DNA from: Phocaeicola massiliensis B84634 = Timone 84634 = DSM 17679 = JCM 13223
GTDB lineage: Bacteria; Bacteroidota; Bacteroidia; Bacteroidales; Bacteroidaceae
DNA: 64,000 bases
Assembly: GCF_000382445.1 (NCBI RefSeq)
Contig: NZ_KB905472.1
Span: forward strand, 3,052,103 to 3,116,102
Direction: 5' to 3'
Shown: positions 56,415-64,000 of the stretch, in pieces
How the letters are laid out: each line of letters opens with the position of its first letter
Numbering within the stretch: the stretch's first letter is position 1
Program-made: the position numbers and the translations under genes
The notes under the pieces: model-generated
What the model was told of the DNA's origin: nothing
Databases searched by the model: none
The model's input: the letters and a program-made list of their open reading frames with translations, nothing else

Positions 56415-59400
56415 ATGAAAAAAAATCAACTAAAGCTGATAAGCGTGATGTTGCTTTTATCTGGATTTTCTACCGGATATCTTCAAGCCGCACATTATGC
56501 AGCAACTACGGGCATGTATTCTGCGCAACAGAATAATGTATGCACAGGCATCGTGGTGGATCAAAACGGTGAGACCGTTATTGGTGCATCATTGGTTGTC
56601 AAAGGTACAACCAACGGAACTATAACCGGACTGGATGGTGACTTTAGTATTCCTAATGTAAAAAAAGGTGATATTATTGTTGCCTCATATGTAGGTTATG
56701 TAAATGTGGAAGTTGTGTGGAATGGAAAACCTTTAAAAATCATTTTGAAAGAAGATTCCAAAACTTTGGATGAAGTGGTAGTTGTAGGTTATGGCAGTAC
56801 TACCAAACGTGACTTGATTGCCTCTGTATCAACGGTAAAGACTGACCAGATGGCAAATATTCCTGTTACCAACATTGCACAAGGTCTGGCAGGGCGTGCC
56901 CCCGGCTTGATTGTGCAAGCCAGCGGAGGTGGTATCAATTCAACTCCCAGCATCAGTATCCGTGGAGGAGGAGCTCCCATCTATGTGATTGACGGGGTTA
57001 TCCGCTCTGCTGCCGACTTCCAAAATTTAAGTCCGGATGATATTGAGGCAATGTCAATATTGAAGGACGCCTCGGCAACGGCAGTTTACGGTTCACGGGC
57101 TACCAACGGTATTATTCAGGTGACTACCAAGCGTGGAAAGGAAGGCAAGCCCACTGTTGAATACGATTTCAACATGAGTTTTTCACAGCCATCTATCTGG
57201 CCGGAAAAAATGGGGTCTTATGACCGTGCTGTCTATGCCAACATTGCCCGTGCCAATGATGGTGCCGAACCTATGTACAGTGAAGAAGCGTTGGAGGCTT
57301 TTCGCACCGGTAGCGATCCGTTGAACTTTGCCAATACTGACTGGCGTAAATTAGTGTTGAATGACTGGGCTCCACAAAGTAAGCATTCGATACGTGTAAC
57401 CGGAGGATCACAAAACAACCAGTATTATGTTTCTTTGGGACATATCGACCAGAATTCGCTTTATAAAAACGACAACCACTGGATGAAACGCACGAATTTC
57501 CGTTTGGCACAGTCTTCGTTCATTGAGTCCATCGGTCTGCGCATTAATGCAACCATTGACGGTTATTGGCAAAAGACCACCCATCCCAATACCTCCACGG
57601 CGAGCAATTATTATGCGGTTTTCTCACACATAAACGACCGGCCCTCCACTTATCCGGGTGTCAACAAGTATGGACTTCCCTATAACCTGACTGATAATCC
57701 GGTGGCGGAAACAGCCAAGGATGCTGGTTATAACCGTAATGTTGACAATGTGATCAACGGTCGTGGCGAAGTGGTCTGGGAAGTGCCTTGGGTGGAAGGT
57801 CTGAAGGTACGTGCAGCCAGCAATTATCGCTATTACGGTTCCAAGAATAAAAGTTGGCGTAAAGATGCCGCCCAATATGATTGGGATTCACAAGAAGCCA
57901 CTTATGCCAACAAACCCCAACTTAGTGTGACTAACGGGTCAGGCTATTCATTCACCAATCAGGCATTTATAGAGTATGCCAATCTGTTCGGCAAACATTC
58001 ATTGTCGGCTTTGGCAGGTTTTGAGCAATACTATGAATGGGGTGACAGTTATTGGGGGAAGCGTACCAACTATACATTTGACATAGATCAGATTGAGGTT
58101 GGTGATGCCAATTCCCAAACCAATGGCGGTAGTGAAGTCGAACTGGGACGCGCTGCTTGGATCGGGCAGGTGAAATATAATTATGCCAATAAATATTACG
58201 CGGAAGGAAGCATACGTTATGATGGTTCTGACAGGTTTGCACCCGGCAACCGCTGGGGCGCTTTTTTCAGCGGATCGTTAGGATGGGTGGTGACGGAGGA
58301 AGGCTTCATGCAACCACTGGTAGAAAAAAATATCCTGAACTCATTGAAGCTCCGCCTCTCTTATGGTGAAACCGGTCTGGATGAGTCTGCGGGCCGTTTC
58401 CAATATATGACCACCTATAGTTATAATCCTTATGCCTATGTTGTTAACGGAAAATATACTCCCGGATTTACAGAAGGAAACTTGGCTTCTCCGGACTTGA
58501 CATGGTATACCACCAGACAGATGGACTTCGGTTTTGACTTTGCTTCCTTGAACAACCGCCTTTATGGCTCATTTGATTATTTTTACTACTCGACAAAGGG
58601 CTATTTGGTGGCTCCGCGTGGTGACAGTTATCTCAATACCGCCTTGGGCGTAGGGCTGCCCAGGGTAAAATCGGATAGTGAACACCGTCGTGCCGGATTT
58701 GAACTTCAACTGGGCTGGAGAGATGATATCGGTGACTTTAAGTACGATGTGTCAGCCAATCTCACCTACTTTGATGAACTGATGGCCCTGGATGAAAGTG
58801 AAGGTGAGTCATCCGTGATGAATCCATATCAACGGACTCAGCAGAATAAAGGATATTACGGTCTGCTGTATCATAACTTAGGATATTACGTAAGTGCTGA
58901 GGACGTTTACAATTCGGTAGGTTTTACCGGTGCCTTGAATTCTGGTTATCTTACAGCTGGCGATATAAAGTATCAGGATACGAATGGCGACGGTCAGATT
59001 ACTGATGCGGACAAACGCCGTTTGGGAAAATCAGGCAAGCCGCGTGGACAATTCGGCATCAATTTAAATATGAGTTATAAGGGCTTTTATCTGAGTGCCC
59101 TGTTCCAAGGATCTACCAAATTTAATATGTATGTTGCAGGTAGTTTGGGTATGCAGACCGGCCAGACCTACGGCATGCCAGTGGCTTACGATTATCAAAC
59201 AGACTTTTGGACTCCGGATAACCGTGACGCACAATACCCGCGTCTGATGGCAAATACAGCTTTGAATCAGAATAACAACTACGCAAGCAGTGACTTTTGG
59301 CTGATTAACGGTGCTTACCTGCGTATGAAGGACTTTCAGTTCGGCTATGATTTTAAATACAGCCTGCTGAAAAATGTCTCTTGGCTGACCCGTTGTAAGA

Positions 59401-59537
59401 TGGGCATATCCGGTCAGAATATTTTTACCATTTCGCAAGCGACCAAATATGGAATGGATCCGGAACCGTCCGATACCAACTATTACGGTTATCCGGTTGA
59501 AAGAACCATAGCATTGACTTTAAATTTAGGATTTTAA
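56415..59537 (+). CDS. SusC/RagA TonB-dependent transporter (no STN domain)
   Basis: 1040 residues. After the signal peptide (to about residue 25) comes a carboxypeptidase-regulatory-like domain (CTGIVVDQNGETVIGASLVV), TonB box DEVVVVGYGSTT, plug with IRGGGAPIYVIDGVIRSA and the barrel ending in IALTLNLGF. It lacks the STN domain of the first SusC, so it should not signal to an anti-sigma factor; no regulator gene is seen in the window. It forms a transporter with the SusD protein 8 bases downstream. Confidence 0.95.
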   Translation: MKKNQLKLISVMLLLSGFSTGYLQAAHYAATTGMYSAQQNNVCTGIVVDQNGETVIGASLVVKGTTNGTITGLDGDFSIPNVKKGDIIVASYVGYVNVEVVWNGKPLKIILKEDSKTLDEVVVVGYGSTTKRDLIASVSTVKTDQMANIPVTNIAQGLAGRAPGLIVQASGGGINSTPSISIRGGGAPIYVIDGVIRSAADFQNLSPDDIEAMSILKDASATAVYGSRATNGIIQVTTKRGKEGKPTVEYDFNMSFSQPSIWPEKMGSYDRAVYANIARANDGAEPMYSEEALEAFRTGSDPLNFANTDWRKLVLNDWAPQSKHSIRVTGGSQNNQYYVSLGHIDQNSLYKNDNHWMKRTNFRLAQSSFIESIGLRINATIDGYWQKTTHPNTSTASNYYAVFSHINDRPSTYPGVNKYGLPYNLTDNPVAETAKDAGYNRNVDNVINGRGEVVWEVPWVEGLKVRAASNYRYYGSKNKSWRKDAAQYDWDSQEATYANKPQLSVTNGSGYSFTNQAFIEYANLFGKHSLSALAGFEQYYEWGDSYWGKRTNYTFDIDQIEVGDANSQTNGGSEVELGRAAWIGQVKYNYANKYYAEGSIRYDGSDRFAPGNRWGAFFSGSLGWVVTEEGFMQPLVEKNILNSLKLRLSYGETGLDESAGRFQYMTTYSYNPYAYVVNGKYTPGFTEGNLASPDLTWYTTRQMDFGFDFASLNNRLYGSFDYFYYSTKGYLVAPRGDSYLNTALGVGLPRVKSDSEHRRAGFELQLGWRDDIGDFKYDVSANLTYFDELMALDESEGESSVMNPYQRTQQNKGYYGLLYHNLGYYVSAEDVYNSVGFTGALNSGYLTAGDIKYQDTNGDGQITDADKRRLGKSGKPRGQFGINLNMSYKGFYLSALFQGSTKFNMYVAGSLGMQTGQTYGMPVAYDYQTDFWTPDNRDAQYPRLMANTALNQNNNYASSDFWLINGAYLRMKDFQFGYDFKYSLLKNVSWLTRCKMGISGQNIFTISQATKYGMDPEPSDTNYYGYPVERTIALTLNLGF

Positions 59538-59545
59538 ATAATTGT

Positions 59546-61489
59546 ATGATGAGAAATATATATAAATATGGAATATTGGGTATCAGCCTTATGATACTGA
59601 ACTCTTGCATCGACACGCTGGATACACGCCCGACAACAAGTTTTGATGATGAGACCGTATGGGGCAGCAAAGCCACCGTGGAAGGTTTTATCAACTCCAC
59701 CTATGATGCAGTAATTAATAGCGGATATGCCGGCAGTGGATCCAGCATTTCCTGGGAAGCAAGAACTCCCAACGGTGTGCTCTGCTCACAGGTTGGCGAG
59801 GGTATTGACAACGTAGCCACAGAATTGGGATTGAGCACAGGCAATGATTGGGGAGTCAACCGTTTTGGCTTGTTGCGTAAAGTCAATATGATTATTACCA
59901 ATGTGCAAAACAGCTCTACCTTAAACGAAACAGAAAAGATAGAGCTAAAGGCACATGGAAACTTGATGCGTGGTATGATTTTCTTTGACCAGGCACGTAA
60001 GATGGGACGTTTTGTTCCTGTAAAAGAAGTCTTTACAGTTGAGAATCCTGAGGCTGTCAATATTCCGATGACCGAGGATGTATCGGAAAGCTACAAGTTA
60101 ATCATAGAAGATTTGCAAATTGCGGCAAACGACCTGCCGATCGAGAATGCTTCTGGTTTGCCAACACGTTGGGCGGCGGGAGTTTTACTGAGCCGAGCCG
60201 CCCTGCAAGCCTATGCCTATACCGGTGATGCCTCTTATCTGGACGTGGCTATTACAGCTGCCAATGATGTGATCAGCAATAGTGGGGTTGAGTTAAGCAA
60301 TTCAAACGGTCTTTTCAACGAAACGGATTTATATAATCCGGAAATTCTCTGGGGATATTACCGTGAAAAAGAAAATACGTATGTCTCCAGTTTTGAAGAA
60401 CTGATGCGTACTTATCCGAATGTTTCCACCGATAACGTGATCAATTCCCAATCGCCGGTAGCATTAAAACAGGCAAATGGGCAGACATTCGAAGGGTGGG
60501 CCATTTACTTTCCCACACAAGACCTGGTTGACCAGTTTCTTGTGACCGATGAGGAAACCGGTAAGGCAATGCCTTGGTATGAAACTTCCCAATATAAAAA
60601 TAACGTAACCGTACTTGACCCTTCCAGTATTACCGAAGCAGGTCAGGTAGATGCATACAAGCAAGTAAATGGTGATGCGCGCCGTATTCCTACGCCACAA
60701 GATTTAAAGCAGCTTAACAAAAGCTATCCCACTTTTACCCGTTACCATCAGTTAAACAAGGGGGCTGACCGGGATTTGAGCGAACTGATGTACAGCGGGC
60801 GTGACCGCCGTTTCTATACTGCCATAGTTTATGACAAATGCTCCTGGATTGGTGAGACTGTTGAGCTCAATTTGGGTGGAAACCTCTCAGCAGGTGTCCG
60901 TGACAAGGAAGATGGAGGCTGGTACAATACCACTACCGGTTATTATTGGCGTAAAGGCAACATTGAAAACCCTACACCCAGAGCTTACCATAATTGCCAG
61001 GTGGCATTGCATTTCAATATCGTTCGATTGGGAGAGGCCTATATGAACCTTGCTGAAGCCTATCTGCTGAAACATGATGTGCCCAATGCGGTGAAAGCAT
61101 TGAACATGACACGTACCATACATGGCGGATTGAGCGAGTCTACTGCCGCTACAGAAGAAGAAGCGTGGACGGATTATATTCGTGAACGAAACTGTGAGCT
61201 GACTAATGAGGGCGGTGACATTTATTACAGTTATCTGCGTTGGGGGAAATATGGCGGTTATGCCAATCATGGTCGTGATGCCGGAGATATCATTTATGAC
61301 CTTGACCGGCCGGTATACAAAATGTCCATCAGCCGGGACCGGAGCAAGTTGCTGGTTGGTCAAATGACCCTGAACAATAGCGCCCAGCGTAAATTTACAG
61401 AAAAACGCTATCTTTTGCCAATTAACCAAAGTTTTCTGAATACCCGTGAGGCTTATGGTTTGGATCATGTACAAAATAAAGGCTGGTAA
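59546..61489 (+). CDS. SusD/RagB-family surface glycan-binding lipoprotein
   Basis: 647 residues. The lipobox ISLMILNSC places Cys21 as the lipidated residue. The fold signature includes RGMIFFDQARKMGRFVP, EAYMNLAEAYLLKHDVPNAV and DYIRERNCELTNEGGDIYYS near the C-terminus. Partner of the upstream SusC. The ligand is unknown; the GH109-like enzyme downstream hints at an N-acetylgalactosamine-containing glycan. Confidence 0.93.
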   Translation: MMRNIYKYGILGISLMILNSCIDTLDTRPTTSFDDETVWGSKATVEGFINSTYDAVINSGYAGSGSSISWEARTPNGVLCSQVGEGIDNVATELGLSTGNDWGVNRFGLLRKVNMIITNVQNSSTLNETEKIELKAHGNLMRGMIFFDQARKMGRFVPVKEVFTVENPEAVNIPMTEDVSESYKLIIEDLQIAANDLPIENASGLPTRWAAGVLLSRAALQAYAYTGDASYLDVAITAANDVISNSGVELSNSNGLFNETDLYNPEILWGYYREKENTYVSSFEELMRTYPNVSTDNVINSQSPVALKQANGQTFEGWAIYFPTQDLVDQFLVTDEETGKAMPWYETSQYKNNVTVLDPSSITEAGQVDAYKQVNGDARRIPTPQDLKQLNKSYPTFTRYHQLNKGADRDLSELMYSGRDRRFYTAIVYDKCSWIGETVELNLGGNLSAGVRDKEDGGWYNTTTGYYWRKGNIENPTPRAYHNCQVALHFNIVRLGEAYMNLAEAYLLKHDVPNAVKALNMTRTIHGGLSESTAATEEEAWTDYIRERNCELTNEGGDIYYSYLRWGKYGGYANHGRDAGDIIYDLDRPVYKMSISRDRSKLLVGQMTLNNSAQRKFTEKRYLLPINQSFLNTREAYGLDHVQNKGW

Positions 61490-61507
61490 TCCATTAATTT
61501 ATAGACA

Positions 61508-61984
61508 ATGAATATGAAAAAAATATTTAATATTATTACAATCTTGCTTTTGACTGTATTTACAACATCTTGCCTGGATAGCAATCTCGAAGATCTGGAT
61601 ACATATAAAGGCAAAGATATCATCGGCATAGCCGGTGTTTATCATCGTTATTATGGTTCTCAAACCATTCCCGGCAGTGGTGAACAACAAGTTCTGCAAT
61701 CGGCCTTGAGTTATGATAATTTTCAGGCGGATGCAGAAACAGGAACAAGTTCTTTTGAATGCAAGCTTCCCAGCAATTTCCCGGCTGAAGAAAGACCTAA
61801 ATTCACGATGTCAAATGTAGTGGTTTCACTTAATATTTCTACAGCAGCCATGATTCAACCCATAGATGGAGCAGCCGTACTGGGTAAACCGGGGGACTGG
61901 AGCAAACCCAACAAATATGAAATCACCGCTGCCGATGGAAGTAAAAAAGTATGGACTATTACAGCGTATTTCTTACAAGAATAA
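61508..61984 (+). CDS. Small surface lipoprotein of the second susCD locus
   Basis: 158 residues with a lipoprotein signal (ITILLLTVFTTSC, Cys22). It looks like a truncated DUF5018-type protein: SFECKLPSNFPAEERPKFTM, then a short beta-domain ending KYEITAADGSKKVWTITAYF. Small lipoproteins at this place in such loci often bind glycan at the cell surface (SusE/SusF-like position), which is inference here. It lies 18 bases after susD and belongs to the operon. Confidence 0.75.
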   Translation: MNMKKIFNIITILLLTVFTTSCLDSNLEDLDTYKGKDIIGIAGVYHRYYGSQTIPGSGEQQVLQSALSYDNFQADAETGTSSFECKLPSNFPAEERPKFTMSNVVVSLNISTAAMIQPIDGAAVLGKPGDWSKPNKYEITAADGSKKVWTITAYFLQE

Positions 61985-62088
61985 TTTCCTGAACAAATAA
62001 TTGAAGAATCGGGAAGATTTGATGGGGTGGAAACGGCTGCGCTGTCCATCTCATCTCTTCCTTAAATATTAAAATACTAACATAATAC

Positions 62089-63498
62089 ATGAGTATGCGT
62101 AAAACATTATTTTCAATAGCGACGGCTTTATTATGCTTTACTGGTTGTACGTCAGTCCCTAAAACTTGTGAACAGCCTTATGAACCCATTCAGATAGCCG
62201 TACCCGAACGTCCTGCCGGGCAACAGGATGCGGTTGGACTGACAGCACCTAAAATTGACACGGTCCGTGTAGGTTTTATTGGGGTGGGCATGCGTGGCAT
62301 CAGTGCCGTGGAGCGTTGGACCCACATCCCGGGTGTACAAATCAAAGCGTTGTGCGATTTGCGTCCTGAACTGGTGGAAAAGGCACAAAAGACGCTGGTC
62401 AGTTCCGGTATGCCGGAAGCTGCGACTTACTCAGGTGCGGAAGATGCTTGGAAACAATTATGCAACCGTGACGACATTGACCTTGTTTATGTTGTAACGG
62501 ACTGGAAACATCATGCCGAAATGGGTGTCTACGCCATGGAACATGGCAAACATGTAGCCATTGAAGTTCCTGCAGCCATGACACTGAACGAAATATGGGC
62601 ACTGATAAATACATCCGAAAAGACACGTAAGCATTGTATGCAATTAGAGAATTGCGTATATGACTTTTTTGAATTGACCACATTGAATATGGCACAACAA
62701 GGCTTGTTTGGTGAAATTCTGCATGTTGAAGGCGCTTATATCCACAATTTGGAAGAGTTTTGGCCTTACTATTGGAACAACTGGCGGTTGGACTATAACC
62801 GTGCTTTCCGTGGTGATATTTATGCCACCCATGGCATGGGACCGGCCTGTCAGTTACTTGACATTCACCGTGGTGACCGTATGAAAACGTTGGTGGCAAT
62901 GGATACCAAAGCTGTAACCGGTCCGAAATTAGTAAAACAATACCAGAAAGAAAGCGCACCGGATTTCCAAAACGGTGACCATACCATGACCTTTATCCGT
63001 ACCGAAAAGGGAAAAACGATTCATATTCAACATGATGTAATGAATCCACGCCCTTACAGCCGCATGTATCAATTGACAGGTACCAATGGATATGCCAACA
63101 AATATCCCATTGAGGAGTACTGCTTCCGCCCCGACCAAATCCGGACCGTTGATATGCCTGACCATGAGAATCTCAATATGCATACGGCTGTTTCCAATAC
63201 GGTGAAAGAATCCTTGATGAGAAAATATAAACATCCTATCCATCAGGAATTGGAAGAAGCTGCCAAGAAGGTAGGCGGGCACGGTGGAATGGATTATATA
63301 ATGGATTACCGTCTGGTATATTGCCTGCGTAATGGATTACCGTTGGATATGGACGTATATGATTTGGCAGAATGGTGCTGCATGGCTGAGCTTACCCGGA
63401 TTTCAATAGAAAACGGAAATGTTCCTGTAGCTGTTCCTGATTTTACTCGTGGTTATTGGAATAAAATACAAGGATATCGTCATGCTTGGACAGAATAA
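62089..63498 (+). CDS. GH109-like NAD-dependent glycosidase (Gfo/Idh/MocA fold)
   Basis: 469 residues with a lipoprotein-type signal (ATALLCFTGC, Cys20). A Rossmann domain binds NAD (VRVGFIGVGMRGISAVERW, about 59-77) and the substrate half has FRGDIYATHGMGPACQLLDI followed by HRGDRM. These fit GH109 alpha-N-acetylgalactosaminidases, which act by a redox and elimination cycle on a bound NAD. A plain Gfo/Idh/MocA oxidoreductase is the alternative. Export with a tightly bound cofactor is unusual but known for this family. It lies 104 bases after the small lipoprotein. Confidence 0.78.
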   Translation: MSMRKTLFSIATALLCFTGCTSVPKTCEQPYEPIQIAVPERPAGQQDAVGLTAPKIDTVRVGFIGVGMRGISAVERWTHIPGVQIKALCDLRPELVEKAQKTLVSSGMPEAATYSGAEDAWKQLCNRDDIDLVYVVTDWKHHAEMGVYAMEHGKHVAIEVPAAMTLNEIWALINTSEKTRKHCMQLENCVYDFFELTTLNMAQQGLFGEILHVEGAYIHNLEEFWPYYWNNWRLDYNRAFRGDIYATHGMGPACQLLDIHRGDRMKTLVAMDTKAVTGPKLVKQYQKESAPDFQNGDHTMTFIRTEKGKTIHIQHDVMNPRPYSRMYQLTGTNGYANKYPIEEYCFRPDQIRTVDMPDHENLNMHTAVSNTVKESLMRKYKHPIHQELEEAAKKVGGHGGMDYIMDYRLVYCLRNGLPLDMDVYDLAEWCCMAELTRISIENGNVPVAVPDFTRGYWNKIQGYRHAWTE

Positions 63499-63565
63499 AT
63501 TGATTCTGACAATATAAAATACTGACTGTGTATATAGCTGATTTAGGTTAATTAACAACAAAGAT

Positions 63566-63615
63566 TTGTCTAAAAACACCTGTTGTGAAATATGTGTTTT
63601 TAGACAACTTTTTTA
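63566..63615 (+). terminator. Terminator of the second susCD locus
   Basis: A 14-bp perfect stem (TTGTCTAAAAACAC with GTGTTTTTAGACAA) around a 14-nt loop, followed by CTTTTTTAT, 67 bases after the GH109-like stop. Confidence 0.9.
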
Positions 63616-63936
63616 TAGAAATTATCCATCTTTCTATAAATATTATCTATAGGCATTGGTACATTTTTCCAAATATATCACAAAAATCCTTGCGGTAGAT
63701 TTCTTTTCCACACAGTTTGTAGTTCATATTATAGATTTATGCATCTTTGTCCTCAGTGTTTTAATCCTTCTTCGGAACATAATGACTCTTTTGCTTTCCG
63801 CCTGTATTTCCTGAGCCTGTGATTCTGTATGAATCTTTATTCTTAAAGATACGAAATCTTAGGTAATAACAAGCCTTTGTTTGTGAAAGTCAGGGCTTTG
63901 TGCATGAATAAAGAAGGTGTGACACACCTCCTTCAT
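63616..63936. other. A+T-rich gap with no supported gene
   Basis: No frame with coding character is seen. A weak hairpin (AGGTG/CACCT) near 63910-63933 is followed on the minus strand by TTCTTTATT and could end the possible gene entering from the right edge. Confidence 0.5.
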
Positions 63937-64000
63937 TCATGATCCCATACGGAACTTTCCTAAAGTTCCTCCGGCCTGGTTCTCGCCTCCCGGTAGCAGC
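63937..64000 (-). CDS. Possible 3' tip of a minus-strand gene
   Basis: The last 20 codons of an open minus-strand frame (LLPGGENQAGGTLGKFRMGS) end in TGA at 63937-63939, followed by a weak hairpin. It is too short to identify. Convergence with the GH109-like gene makes a real gene plausible, but other frames here are also open. Confidence 0.25.
   Translation of the reverse strand, partial: LLPGGENQAGGTLGKFRMGS

Overview
The window reads as a Bacteroidales chromosome, most likely Bacteroides or Phocaeicola. The evidence is two SusC/SusD pairs, an ECF-sigma/FecR regulated polysaccharide locus, many promoters of the Bacteroides form (TAnnTTTG at -7, sometimes TTTG at -33), and the gene order rpsU, xer, hpf, four tRNAs, tuf, tRNA-Trp, secE, nusG, rplKAJL, rpoBC. 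Species is not decidable from this alone.

Layout. 1-13543 (minus strand) is the translation and transcription core: rpoC (3' end outside the window), rpoB, L7/L12, L10, L1, L11, NusG, SecE, EF-Tu, five tRNAs, a short hibernation factor, a Xer-type recombinase and S21. An attenuator-like hairpin separates rplL from rpoB. 13713-16602 (plus) holds an aminopeptidase P, a gamma-carbonic-anhydrase-like protein and a small outer-membrane barrel. 16659-21228 is a two-component system divergent from an outer-membrane beta-barrel receptor; three ATTAACC repeats at 11-bp spacing lie in front of the receptor promoter and look like the regulator's operator.

21470-33586 is a polysaccharide utilisation locus: ECF sigma, FecR anti-sigma, STN-containing SusC, SusD, a terminator, then a G+C-richer GH29, GH88/105 and GH2 enzyme operon. 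33690-42874 is housekeeping: waaA, gltX, a 7TM-HD phosphodiesterase, a tyrosine phosphatase, a PHP hydrolase, priA and a small barrel protein. 42900-47540 is an accessory island. It holds 22-bp palindromic tandem repeats, a decayed radical-SAM/SPASM gene that has lost its front half, and a complete DpnII/MboI-type GATC restriction-modification system (two adenine methylases around the endonuclease) facing a controller-like regulator paired with an unknown 177-residue protein.

47856-50758 returns to ordinary genes: a DUF2795 protein, a cobalamin adenosyltransferase, a methyltransferase-like protein and an S37-type secreted peptidase. 51134-55376 is a visibly G+C-rich mobile-element segment with an IntDOT-like integrase, a 107-bp nested palindrome, a KilA-N protein, a sigma-like protein and a small unknown, but no conjugation genes. 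A DUF4405-like gene broken by an in-frame TGA follows. 56415-63498 is a second SusC/SusD locus with a small lipoprotein and a GH109-like NAD-dependent glycosidase, closed by a strong terminator. The last 400 bases carry at most the 3' tip of a minus-strand gene.
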